The translations under genes and the position numbers were made by a program. A stretch of 64,000 nt of DNA, taken from Haliea sp. Its GTDB lineage: Bacteria; Pseudomonadota; Gammaproteobacteria; Pseudomonadales; Halieaceae. The notes under the pieces are model-generated. The model did no database searches and was not told where the DNA came from. It was given only the letters and a program-made list of their open reading frames with translations. The stretch is from assembly GCA_002692965.1 (NCBI GenBank), contig NZNC01000017.1, positions 1-64,000 of the forward strand, given 5' to 3'. Shown piece by piece: positions 1 through 7,922 of the stretch (its first letter is position 1; the number at the start of each line of letters is the position of its first letter).

Positions 1-10
1 AAGATAAGTC

Positions 11-99
11 CTGCGTGGGGCATCGGTGTTCTCCATTAAATTGATCGTCGCAAAATCAGTTTAATGAACACCGGTGTCCCCCGTTAATGATGAAGAGCC
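11..99. repeat. Direct repeat copy A (150-bp period)
   Basis: This copy aligns without gaps to 161-249, with about 11 mismatches over 89 positions and an offset of exactly 150 bp. The flanks also match partly (1-10 against 151-160), so the tandem unit may be 150 bp and may begin before the window. Inside the copy, a CGGTGTTC...ATTAAA arm at the left is mirrored by TTTAATGAACACCG, giving an imperfect inverted repeat. It ends in CCCGTTAATGATGAAGAGCC (80-99), which recurs exactly at 2254-2273. No coding potential was recognised. A REP-like or miniature mobile-element origin is a guess. Confidence 0.75.
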
Positions 100-160
100 C
101 TAAATCCACTTAATGACCAGAGCCGTTCGACCTCCAGCGCCAGAAGGTCTAACATACGTT

Positions 161-249
161 CTGCGTGGGCCCTCGATGGTCTCCATTAAAGAGACCGTCG
201 CAACATCAGTTCAGTGAACACCGGTGTCCCCCGTTTATGATGAAGAGCC
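161..249. repeat. Direct repeat copy B (150-bp period)
   Basis: Second copy of the element at 11-99. The best conserved part is the ACACCGGTGT palindrome followed by CCCCGTT(A/T)ATGATGAAGAGCC. The stretch between the copies (100-160) shows no gene. The copy ends about 70 bp before the metalloprotease start, so it lies in that gene's upstream region and could influence its expression. Confidence 0.75.
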
Positions 250-318
250 TAAAGCCCATGCACCTGCCACGGCGGCTGTTGTCACACACGCTGTGCCCTG
301 AACTGGAGCACCACTTCC

Positions 319-1530
319 ATGACGACCCGGACACTACTGTTTTTCGCGCTGCTGCTGCTTGCCGGCTGTCGCGTGGAAGTTGCCGTGGACGGCAGCCAGG
401 GCTGTATCCGGCTGGACGGGACATTAAATTGCGAAGATTTCGTCGTGAACTTTGCCGCCGGCGATGTCTACACCGTCACCGCGGTACCTGAAGCCGGCTA
501 TACATTCAGTCACTGGCGCAAGGACCATCGCTATCTGTTCGGGGAAAACCCGGACGTCAGTCTGCGTCTGGATACTTCAGACCTTGAAGCGCCCCTGCCG
601 GATGAAACCTTTTACCTGGAGCCGGTTTTCATCCCCGAGTGCCGCGCAGATCGCCTGGCGGACGCGGAAGATGAATACCGCTGGGTCAACTGCCGCGGGC
701 AACGCCAGCGGGCCAATTACAGTTTTGCCGACGTGCTCGATGTTCCCGTGACACACAAAGTATCGGTGCTGTTCTATGTGGACATCAACCGCCCCGAGCT
801 ACTGGAAATGAGCGCCGAGCAATTCGTCAACGAACAGGTCGAACTGCAGAATGGCGCGCTCAGTCGTTCCGGTGCGAAACTGCGTTACGAAGTGGCCGGG
901 GTAATACCCGTGGATCTCCCGTCCACCGGTCAGACGCGCACCAGGGGCGTGGTGGAGGATATGCGAGACGCGGTGGCACCGTTCGAGAACATCACCAACG
1001 ACAGGAATCGTCACCAGGCGGACCTGGTGCATACACTGCTCAACTACGAGTTCGATGGCGCATCCTGCGGCTACTCCTATTCCGGGATCATCACTTGGGA
1101 CGATCGTTTCGCCGTGGGGACCACTGCATGTTTCCGGACCGAGGGAGAAAAATTCGCGCATATCCTTGCCCACGAGCTGGGACACAGCCTGGGCCTGGCC
1201 CACGACCGCCCCAATCGCACCAATACACCCACTTTTACCTTCGGCTATGGCTGGTCCTCACCGGGCGACCCGGAACAACTTGGCACGGTAATGTCCTACG
1301 CCAGTGATATCCTCTACTTTTCCACCCCTGAGCGACGCATGATCGACGGTCTCAGCGGCAGGGAGTACATCGTGGGCGACCTCGATACAGATGCCGTCAC
1401 CGCGATGAACCTGGTGCGACTCGATTATGCCCGCCTGCGTCCACGCCCCATGGATACGCCCGAAGCCGCACATTTTCGACCGGGCCAGCCAGATGCGCCG
1501 GAAGACTGTCCCACCGGGCCAACCCGCTAG
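319..1530 (+). CDS. Metzincin-type zinc metalloprotease lipoprotein
   Basis: A 403-residue exported zinc peptidase. The N-terminus is a lipoprotein signal with lipobox LLAGC (Cys17), so it should be lipid-anchored in the cell envelope. Residues about 40-85 (GDVYTVTA...GYTFSHW) resemble the B-repeat-like beta domains found in surface proteins. The catalytic site is HELGHSLGLAHD at 285-296, the HExxHxxGxxHD zinc motif of metzincins. A Met-turn (VMSYAS, Met325) follows about 30 residues later. Several paired cysteines (28/38, 108/125, 250/271) suggest disulfides in an extracytoplasmic fold. The substrate is unknown. It stands alone between repeats and a decayed symporter gene. The protease call is firm; the exact family (reprolysin-like or another metzincin) is open. 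Confidence 0.85.
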   Translation: MTTRTLLFFALLLLAGCRVEVAVDGSQGCIRLDGTLNCEDFVVNFAAGDVYTVTAVPEAGYTFSHWRKDHRYLFGENPDVSLRLDTSDLEAPLPDETFYLEPVFIPECRADRLADAEDEYRWVNCRGQRQRANYSFADVLDVPVTHKVSVLFYVDINRPELLEMSAEQFVNEQVELQNGALSRSGAKLRYEVAGVIPVDLPSTGQTRTRGVVEDMRDAVAPFENITNDRNRHQADLVHTLLNYEFDGASCGYSYSGIITWDDRFAVGTTACFRTEGEKFAHILAHELGHSLGLAHDRPNRTNTPTFTFGYGWSSPGDPEQLGTVMSYASDILYFSTPERRMIDGLSGREYIVGDLDTDAVTAMNLVRLDYARLRPRPMDTPEAAHFRPGQPDAPEDCPTGPTR

Positions 1531-1657
1531 TTGCCTGCCACTTGATCCGCGGACTGGCCGGGGAGTCGGCGGTTGCCCGCTCGTGAAGGCTTTTGAAGCA
1601 GCGCGTTTCCTGAGTTAGCCTGTAGACAGGCCTTTTCTGCCTGGCAGGAGAACCCGG

Positions 1658-2230
1658 ATGAGCGCCACGATCATCGCATTCCTGGGCTGCCTGGGAGGGT
1701 TCGTGCTAGTGGGCATGCTGTCCCACCGCTACTCCCGGGGCACTTCCAGCGATTACCTCGTCGCCAGCAGTTCAGTAAAGCCCTGGCTTGCAGGCCTTTC
1801 CGCAACTACCGGCGGCTCGCCGGCCTGGTATGCCTGATCTTTCTGGGTGCGTACGCGGCCGCACAATTGAACGCGGGCAGCAAGGCCCTGCACGTGCTAT
1901 TCGACTGGCCCATCTGGCTGGGTGCCGTGATCGGCGCCGGCATCGTCGTTGCCTACTGCTTCGCGGGCGGCATTCGCGCCGCCATCTGGACCGATGCCGC
2001 CCAGGCCTTTGTCATGTGTGGTGCCATGTTCCTGATGCTGGGGGTCGCCATTGAGCATCTGGGAGGGCCCGCGGCAGCCTGGCGGCAGCTCAACGCGGTA
2101 TCACCGGGCTACATGAGCGCGGTGAAGGGCCTGGCGAGCCCCTGGGGACCCATGCTGTTCATCGTGGGCTGGTTATTTGCCGGTTTCAGCGTTATCGGAC
2201 AACCGCACATCATGATTCGCTTCATGAGGA
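1658..2230 (+). pseudogene. Sodium:solute symporter (SSS/PutP family) remnant 1
   Basis: Translation from ATG 1658 (with CAGGAG ahead) gives MSATIIAFLGCLGGFVLVGM and an SSS N-terminus, but the frame stops at about 1838. From about 1815 another frame continues with SSS sequence (LVCLIFLGAYAAAQLNAGSK, the ALHVLFDW region, then QPHIMIRFM). The piece between transmembrane helix 2 and helix 4 is missing and the junction is frameshifted. The gene then breaks off near 2227, shortly before a copy of the CCCGTTAATGATGAAGAGCC repeat end. About half of a normal ~480-residue symporter remains, so it should be non-functional. Its first 25-30 codons closely match remnant 2 at 4283. Confidence 0.85.
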
Positions 2231-2238
2231 GGAACGCA

Positions 2239-2273
2239 CCGATATTCACCAATCCCGTTAATGATGAAGAGCC
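2239..2273. repeat. Partial third copy of the 150-bp repeat element
   Basis: Bases 2254-2273 match 80-99 exactly (20 of 20). The preceding ACCGATATTCACCAAT looks like a degraded form of the ACACCGGTGTCC part. It lies where the symporter remnant loses homology, so the element probably took part in the break. Only the right end of the element is recognisable. Confidence 0.6.
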
Positions 2274-2284
2274 AAAAGCGGCGC

Positions 2285-2746
2285 TCAGAAAGCCCCTAGC
2301 ACGGCCTTCAGCAATGCAATACCCGCGTACAGGATGATCGCGATCAAGCCCAACAGCGCGAGCACCACCGCAAGCACCATGAGCTTCGACCTACAGCTCT
2401 CGCCGCCCGGATTGTCCAAATAGCGATCCAGTAGCGCCACGTTGCGCTGATTGGCGTGCCAGACACAGTCAAAAATATCCCCCACCACCGGGACCAGCCC
2501 CACCACCGCATCAATGGTGACATTGCCGAGCATGCGTAATACCAGGCTCAGGGGTGCGCCGAGCCGGACTCCCTCGATAATGATATAGCCCGACAGGGCG
2601 AGCCCGGCAAGGTCGCCCAGACCCGGAATCAGGCCCAGCAGGCCGTCCAGCCCGATGCCGAAGCGCCGAGAGCCCGGCAGTTCTATCGCATTGTCCAGCA
2701 GCTTGGCGAGACGCTGCAGCCGCTGGCGACGGGCCGGTACCGACAC
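2285..2746 (-). CDS. DUF4112 membrane protein
   Basis: 153 residues from a GTG start. The hydrophobic glycine-rich core (LDGLLGLIPGLGDLAGLALS, then a second copy-like GLVPVVGDIFD near residue 85) is characteristic of DUF4112 proteins. A long hydrophobic helix closes the C-terminus. The function of the family is unknown; an inner-membrane location is likely. The start lies 3 bp after the stop of the Pmp3-like gene at 2750, so the two are probably cotranscribed. The C-terminal end abuts the repeat that truncates the symporter remnant, but the gene itself looks intact. Confidence 0.8.
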   Translation of the reverse strand: MSVPARRQRLQRLAKLLDNAIELPGSRRFGIGLDGLLGLIPGLGDLAGLALSGYIIIEGVRLGAPLSLVLRMLGNVTIDAVVGLVPVVGDIFDCVWHANQRNVALLDRYLDNPGGESCRSKLMVLAVVLALLGLIAIILYAGIALLKAVLGAF

Positions 2747-2749
2747 GCC

Positions 2750-2908
2750 TCAGCGCCGTGCGATAATCCAGACAGCGTGGACAATCCCCGGGATGTAGCC
2801 ACACAGGGTCAGGAGAATATTCAGCCAGAAATGACCACCGATACCGACCTGAAGAAACACCCCCAGCGGCGGCAACAGGATCGACAACAAGACACGTATC
2901 AAGTCCAT
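2750..2908 (-). CDS. Pmp3/YqaE-family small membrane protein
   Basis: A 52-residue protein of two hydrophobic helices. It starts MDLIRVLLSILLPPLGVFLQ and has the family's GYIPGIVHAVW near the end. Proteins of the YqaE/Pmp3 (UPF0057) family are short inner-membrane proteolipids linked to membrane potential and salt or cold stress. The length is typical and both helices are complete. It is the first gene of a two-gene unit with the DUF4112 gene. The region 2909-3111 upstream separates it from the divergent amidohydrolase. Confidence 0.85.
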   Translation of the reverse strand: MDLIRVLLSILLPPLGVFLQVGIGGHFWLNILLTLCGYIPGIVHAVWIIARR

Positions 2909-3111
2909 TTCTTAACCCTCTGCAGTTTGCGACCGATTCATTTAACAGACTGGGCCATCCGGCGCTTCCGGTCAAAGCCTATTTTGTCAATTCCGCGACA
3001 GCACGGGCACACGTCGGATACCGGCGAGGGGGCTCTCGCCCGCGGTTGATTCAGGCTGTGAGATTTCGCTGCTACACTTTGCCGAATCCCTTTTCAGGAG
3101 CTATCGACCTC

Positions 3112-4170
3112 GTGCCAATACCGGCAAGATTCCGCCGCGCCCGCCTGGTGCGCTGCCTGGCAGTCGGCGCCACCCTGGCGTCTGTCGCCATTAACGCCGC
3201 GGAAGAAAAGCGCAATTACCGCTACAGCGACGCCCACCTGCACAGTGTCGATTTCTTCCAGCAGGGTGAAGACCTGTCGCAATTGCTGAGCGCGATGGAC
3301 GCGGCAGGCGTGGACCACGCCATGATCAGCGGCATGTCGCTGATGAAAAAATGGCAGGAGGACGAACCCAAACGACCCGACACCTACGCCGGTGATGACG
3401 CCGCGGTGTACTGGTTCAGCGCCACCGACGCTTATCTCGCAGCCGCCCTGAATGCGCTAGACCCCGCTCAACGGCAGCGCATGCACCCTTTCCTCAGCGG
3501 CTTCAATCCCACCGACAAGAATGCCGACCTGCATCTGCAGAAAATGATCACCCTGCATCCAGGGCTGTGGCGGGGTATCGGCGAGATCATTACTCGCCAC
3601 GATGACCTGACTGCCCTGACTGAGGGCGAAGTGCCCCGGGCCAACAGTGAAGCCATGTTCCGCGTGTATGCCTTCGCAGAAAAACACAAGCTGCCGGTGC
3701 AGCTGCACAGCAACATCACATCCAAACGCGAGCGCAATCCTCTCTACGTGAAGGAGCTGGAAGATGCCCTGTCAGAATTCCGGGAGGTGCGTTTCATCTG
3801 GGCCCACGCCGGTACCAGCAAGACGCTGCACCGATTCCAGGGAAAAATGGACTTTCTGCTGCCGGAGGTCACTCGCCTGTTGTCAGAACATTCCAACCTG
3901 AGCATTGATCTTTCCTGGACAGTACTGGAAACCTATTTGCTGGACGCCGAGGGCAAGCCCGATCCGGATTGGCTCGCCCTGGTCGATCGCTACCCGACGC
4001 GCTTCATGATCGGCTCCGATCTTCTGGGAAGATACGCGAAGCTGAACGAGAAACTGCACAGCTTTGACGTCTTTCTCAACGCACTGCCCGCCGACACGGC
4101 GCGGAAAGTCGCGCGCGATAACTTCCTCGCACTCCTGCCCCGCGAGGGCGCCCGGCCTCTCCCCGAGTAA
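3112..4170 (+). CDS. Exported amidohydrolase-family (TIM-barrel) hydrolase
   Basis: 352 residues from GTG 3112, chosen because CAGGAG lies about 11 bp ahead and the protein then begins with a clean signal peptide (Arg-rich n-region, LAVGATLASVAINAA, cleavage near residue 30). A TTG at 3046 would only add unlikely sequence. Mature features are DAHLH at about 40-44 (metal-binding HxH), QLHSN and IWAHAG barrel strands with metal-ligand histidines, and a terminal GSDLLG aspartate. This pattern fits the amidohydrolase 2 superfamily. The protein would act in the periplasm; the substrate is unknown. It is monocistronic, flanked by symporter remnants. Confidence 0.75.
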   Translation: MPIPARFRRARLVRCLAVGATLASVAINAAEEKRNYRYSDAHLHSVDFFQQGEDLSQLLSAMDAAGVDHAMISGMSLMKKWQEDEPKRPDTYAGDDAAVYWFSATDAYLAAALNALDPAQRQRMHPFLSGFNPTDKNADLHLQKMITLHPGLWRGIGEIITRHDDLTALTEGEVPRANSEAMFRVYAFAEKHKLPVQLHSNITSKRERNPLYVKELEDALSEFREVRFIWAHAGTSKTLHRFQGKMDFLLPEVTRLLSEHSNLSIDLSWTVLETYLLDAEGKPDPDWLALVDRYPTRFMIGSDLLGRYAKLNEKLHSFDVFLNALPADTARKVARDNFLALLPREGARPLPE

Positions 4171-4209
4171 GCCGGACCAGCGCTCGGCGGGGGCCCCTGC
4201 GGCAGCCCA

Positions 4210-4226
4210 GGGCGAAAAGCCCTTTT
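4210..4226 (+). terminator. Possible weak terminator after the amidohydrolase gene
   Basis: A short GGGC-GAAAA-GCCC hairpin is followed by TTTT about 40 bp after the stop codon. The stem is only 4-5 bp, so this is tentative. Confidence 0.3.
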
Positions 4227-4282
4227 GAAGCCCAGCGCCAGCAGGGGTAGCCTAAGGGGCATGCTTCGAGGAGGGCCACGCC

Positions 4283-4736
4283 ATGACTGCCACGGTTGTC
4301 GCTTTTCTGTCCTGCCTGGCGGGCTTTGTCATCATTGGCATGCTGTCCCACCGGCGATTCACTGGTACTGGCCTGCTCGGCAGCGGTCACAGAGGACGCC
4401 ATGGGCAAGCCACAGACGCTCTGGCGCGTGAAATCCGCGACCCTCGTCGTGGTGGCACTCGCCCTGGCCGGCCCGAAAAGTGTGTTCGACCTGGTCGTCG
4501 TGTCCTGGGGGGTACTGGGTGCCGCCTTTGGCCCGCTTCTGCTGGTCTACATCCTCGGCTACCGGCCCTCGGAGAAACTGGCCATTGCGATGTTGCTCTC
4601 GGCTCTGGCGGCGGTCTTTCTGTGGACGCGCCTGCCGCTCCTCAGTGCCTATTACGAGGGCATTTCCGGGATCATTACCGGTCTCGGCGTATTCGCCGTT
4701 GCCCACCGGCACGACAGAGCAGGCGGGCGGAGCTGA
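4283..4736 (+). pseudogene. Sodium:solute symporter (SSS/PutP family) remnant 2
   Basis: ATG 4283 starts MTATVVAFLSCLAGFVIIGM, nearly the same as the N-terminus of remnant 1. After about 30 codons the reading frame changes. From about 4360 the other frame reads as the C-terminal part of the same family (AAVTEDAMGK, then FDLVVVSWGVLGAAFGPLLL and a final pair of helices). All of the central substrate- and sodium-binding region is gone, with a frameshift at the deletion point. The reading ends at TGA 4734-4736, a plausible natural C-terminus. It may be a decayed paralogue or partial duplicate of the copy at 1658. Confidence 0.85.
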
Positions 4737-4744
4737 CTCATGCC

Positions 4745-5860
4745 TCAGATCCTCTCCAGCTCGACGTCTCCCAGCCCGCCGAGGTCCTGGTTGCGGTTCA
4801 TGCGGATGTGCAGGGAAACGTTGTTGCGTGAGTCCGCGTACTCGACCGCCGTCTCGGCACTGATGCGCCCCTGCTCGAAGAGTTCGATCAGTGATTGATC
4901 AAAAGTGTGCATGCCGTAGCTGTGCCCGGCCTTGACGGCATCGTGAATATCGCCAAATTCATGTCGTTCGATGAGGTCCTTGATTCTCGGCGTATTGATC
5001 AACACTTCCGTGGCGGCTGTCTTCTTGCCATCCACCGTGGGTACCAAGCGCTGACACACGATGGCGCGCAGGTTGTCGGCGATACGCAGCAGCTCCTGAC
5101 TGTAGGTTTCCACCGGGAAAAAACTGATCATGCGCTCGATCGCACTAATCGCATTGTTGGAGTGCAAGGTGCTCAGGCAAAGGTGACCGGTATTGGCAAA
5201 TTTGAGCGCGTATTCCATGCTCTCGGTGTCGCGCACCTCCCCCACCAGGATCACGTTGGGTGCCTCGCGCATCGCCGAGCGCATGCCGGTACTGAAGGAT
5301 TCCGTATCCACGCCAATTTCCCGCTGCGCCACCACGGACTTCTTGTGGTGGTGCAGGTATTCGATAGGCTCTTCCAAAGTCAGGATATGGCCGGCGGCAT
5401 TCTCGTTGCGGTGATCAATCATCGCAGCCAGTGTCGTCGACTTGCCGCTGCCGGTGGCCCCCACGATCAGTACCAGACCGTTCTTCTGCATCACCAGGTC
5501 GCGCAGAATCTGCGGCAGGTTCAGCGATTCAATCGTGGGGATTTCACTGTGGACGTGGCGGAACACCAGGGACACTTCCCCGCGCTGCCGGAAGGCGTTG
5601 GCACGGAAGCGCCCCACCTTGGCAATGCTGACACCGAAATCCACCTCACCACTCGCTTCGAACTCGGCGATCTTGCGGTCGTTGGCCAGTGACCGGAAGA
5701 TGCGTTCCACATGACCGGGCTCCAGCTCATCGCCCATCCAGGCAAAACCACCGGGCCCCTTGAACAAAATGCGTGCGCCGGTGTGCAGGTACATGTCCTC
5801 GCCGCCTTTCTTCACCATGACCGCGAGATAGGGGCCGATTTCCAGATCCTTGACTGACAT
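4745..5860 (-). CDS. pilU: PilT/PilU-family type IV pilus retraction ATPase (PilU-like)
   Basis: 371 residues from ATG 5860, preceded by AGGAAAGGA. An upstream in-frame extension has no support. It is a cytoplasmic hexameric ATPase powering pilus retraction. Walker A GATGSGKST lies at 134-142, an Asp-box region TLEEPIEYLHHH near 161-172, Walker B ILVGEVRD at 204-211, and a conserved TLHSN at 231-235. The C-terminus lacks PilT's AIRNLIRE-type motif, which favours PilU. No pilT lies beside it; the glycerophosphodiesterase gene is 82 bp upstream on the same strand. The family assignment is certain, the PilU rather than PilT call fairly so. Confidence 0.85.
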   Translation of the reverse strand: MSVKDLEIGPYLAVMVKKGGEDMYLHTGARILFKGPGGFAWMGDELEPGHVERIFRSLANDRKIAEFEASGEVDFGVSIAKVGRFRANAFRQRGEVSLVFRHVHSEIPTIESLNLPQILRDLVMQKNGLVLIVGATGSGKSTTLAAMIDHRNENAAGHILTLEEPIEYLHHHKKSVVAQREIGVDTESFSTGMRSAMREAPNVILVGEVRDTESMEYALKFANTGHLCLSTLHSNNAISAIERMISFFPVETYSQELLRIADNLRAIVCQRLVPTVDGKKTAATEVLINTPRIKDLIERHEFGDIHDAVKAGHSYGMHTFDQSLIELFEQGRISAETAVEYADSRNNVSLHIRMNRNQDLGGLGDVELERI

Positions 5861-5942
5861 GCCGTTTTCCTTTCCTGTGCGGGGCCCGCTGCGAGGGTGC
5901 GAGCATAAGTCGCAGTCTAGCAAGACCGCATGGCATGTACAG

Positions 5943-6746
5943 TCAGCGCGCTTCGCGGCAAGGCTCGAGGCCATTCAGGTAGGACTGCAGCGTCACGACC
6001 CTGTCGGTAAACAGCCAGTCCGCACCGCGCCAGACTTCCCGCCGCAGGGCGCGCGGATTCTCCAGAAAGCCTGTACCCACCTGGCGGCCGGCATCCCTCA
6101 GCTGTTGCAGCCGGCGCCTGCCAAAGAGCAGGAAGGAGCCGGCCACGGCGCCGTGGCCCAGGGCCAGGTTGGCGCGAATGATCTCCGTCGCATTCATCCA
6201 GGCAACATCGACGAAGGCCGCACGCGGTATGTCGGCAAAGCCCTCCAGATGATCAGGTACCAGGGACAGCAAGTGATAATCCTCGCCGGGCTCAAGGTTG
6301 GCAAGCGCCCGGGACACCCTCGCGGGCACTGCGGGGCGCTCGCGCCAGGACTCCTTGATCTCGAGCATCAAGTGCACCTTGCCCGCCGCCAAGGCCAGAA
6401 CCTCCTCGAGATGGGGAATCTCTGGCAGCTCGCGCCGCAAGGACGCAAAGGTGGTCTCCTCTATGACAATATCCGGGCGCCCCCAGAGCCGACCGGCATC
6501 CGCGTCGTGGTGAATCACCGCTTCGCCATCCGCGGTGAGGCGGATATCCAGCTCGACGCCCCAGACACCGAGCGCTACACAACGCTGGATGGCGGGCAGG
6601 GTGTTTTCCACTTCCCCCCCCGGCCCGTGGGCACCGCGATGCGCGACCAGCTTGACCGCGCCGCCGCCCAGCTCTGTCCCGGAGCCCGGGGCCAAAGCCC
6701 AGAGCAGGTTGGCCGCATGGTTGGTCCAAGTGGTCAATCGCGCCAT
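5943..6746 (-). CDS. Glycerophosphodiester phosphodiesterase
   Basis: 267 residues from ATG 6746, which has an AGGAGG site 8 bp upstream. It hydrolyses glycerophosphodiesters to glycerol-3-phosphate and an alcohol, feeding phospholipid turnover. GDPD-domain marks are HRG at 36-38, the ENT at 46-48, GVELDIRLT at 63-71 with the metal-binding Glu65/Asp67, and a second catalytic His in VIHHDA (79-80). The end of the barrel carries GADWLFTDR. No signal peptide is seen, so it is of the cytosolic UgpQ type. It is divergent from the membrane protein at 6870. Confidence 0.88.
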   Translation of the reverse strand: MARLTTWTNHAANLLWALAPGSGTELGGGAVKLVAHRGAHGPGGEVENTLPAIQRCVALGVWGVELDIRLTADGEAVIHHDADAGRLWGRPDIVIEETTFASLRRELPEIPHLEEVLALAAGKVHLMLEIKESWRERPAVPARVSRALANLEPGEDYHLLSLVPDHLEGFADIPRAAFVDVAWMNATEIIRANLALGHGAVAGSFLLFGRRRLQQLRDAGRQVGTGFLENPRALRREVWRGADWLFTDRVVTLQSYLNGLEPCREAR

Positions 6747-6869
6747 CAGCCGCCTCCTATTACTGGACTTTACTCTACAAACCACCGGGCAAAACATTGC
6801 ATTCCGGCGGATCGCGGCTAGGGTATACAGAGAGGATAACAAGCAGAACCCCAGGAGAAACCCGCCATC

Positions 6870-7922
6870 ATGGACTTCAGCCTCACCAGAACCTTTTCGC
6901 TGCTGACTCGCACGGCTCCCTTCATCGGCCTGCGCCTGCTCATCTACTTCGGCATTACCCTCGCCTACGTGATCGGCACCGGTGGTGGCGCCGGCGTGGG
7001 CTACCTGGCGGGCAAGGTGGGCGACAATCCCGGGGGCTTCGCGTTCTGGGGCGCCTTCGGGGGCTTCGGCCTGGTCTCGGGCATCCTCTACTTTTTCCGG
7101 GAATACCTGCTGTACCTGGTCAAGGCGGGGCATATTGCCGTGCTGGTCCACCTGATCGACGGCAAGCCGATCCCTGGCGGGCGCAGTCAGATTGATTTTG
7201 CCACGGCAGAAGTGAAGTCGCGCTTCGCCGAGAGCTCCACGCTGTTTGCCATCGACCAGGTCATCAAGGGTGTCATCAAGACGGTCAATGGCCTGCTGCT
7301 GACCATTGGCCGCTTTCTGCCCATCCCCGGCCTCGAGCCGGTACTGCGTTTTGTAAACCGTGTTGTGGAGCTGTCACTGACGTATGTTGACGAGGCGATC
7401 CTCGCCCACAATATCCGCACGCAATCAGAGAACCCCTGGGCCTCGGGCCGCGACGCCCTGGTGCTCTACGCCCAGAACTACGGGCGCATGGTCAAGAATG
7501 CCCTGTTCCTCGCCGTTATTGTCTGGCTGGTGACATTCGTCCTCTTCCTGGTGGTACTGGGCCCGGCGGCGGCACTGGTCACCGCCTTCGCCGGCCTGGC
7601 CGGCTTCTGGACGGTGGTCGTCGCCCTGGTCTTCGCCCTGGCCCTGAAAGCGGCACTGGTGGATCCCTTTGCCATGGCCTCGCTGCTGCAGGCCTATTTC
7701 AAGGTTGTCGACGGCCAGCAACCCAACCCCGAGTGGGTCGCCAAGTTGGAGAGCGCCAGCGACAAGTTCCGCGAGATGGGCCAGAAGGCGCGGGACTGGG
7801 TTCCCCTCGGGCGTGGGGACAGGAAGCCTGCGGACCCCGGGGCGACCGAGAGCGCCCCTGCGACTTCCAGCACGAGCGACACGGAGCGCCCGGCGGGCAC
7901 CTCGGGCAGCGACCCGGTCTAG
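6870..7922 (+). CDS. Conserved multi-pass membrane protein of unknown function
   Basis: 350 residues; CAGGAG precedes the ATG. Hydrophobic segments occur near residues 20-40, 62-82, 205-230 and 235-260, with glycine-rich turns (GTGGGAGVGYLAG). The C-terminal 60 residues are polar and rich in Ser, Thr, Ala and Pro, probably an extramembrane tail. I recognise no catalytic motif and no characterised relative. The gene ends in a 4-bp convergent overlap with the GST at 7919. Inner-membrane location is inferred from the helices. Confidence 0.75.
   Translation: MDFSLTRTFSLLTRTAPFIGLRLLIYFGITLAYVIGTGGGAGVGYLAGKVGDNPGGFAFWGAFGGFGLVSGILYFFREYLLYLVKAGHIAVLVHLIDGKPIPGGRSQIDFATAEVKSRFAESSTLFAIDQVIKGVIKTVNGLLLTIGRFLPIPGLEPVLRFVNRVVELSLTYVDEAILAHNIRTQSENPWASGRDALVLYAQNYGRMVKNALFLAVIVWLVTFVLFLVVLGPAAALVTAFAGLAGFWTVVVALVFALALKAALVDPFAMASLLQAYFKVVDGQQPNPEWVAKLESASDKFREMGQKARDWVPLGRGDRKPADPGATESAPATSSTSDTERPAGTSGSDPV

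Noticed and set aside
11-249. Integron attC sites
   Set aside because: The repeats have palindromic parts, but no GTTRRRY core with its complement was found at the ends, and no integrase or cassettes are present.
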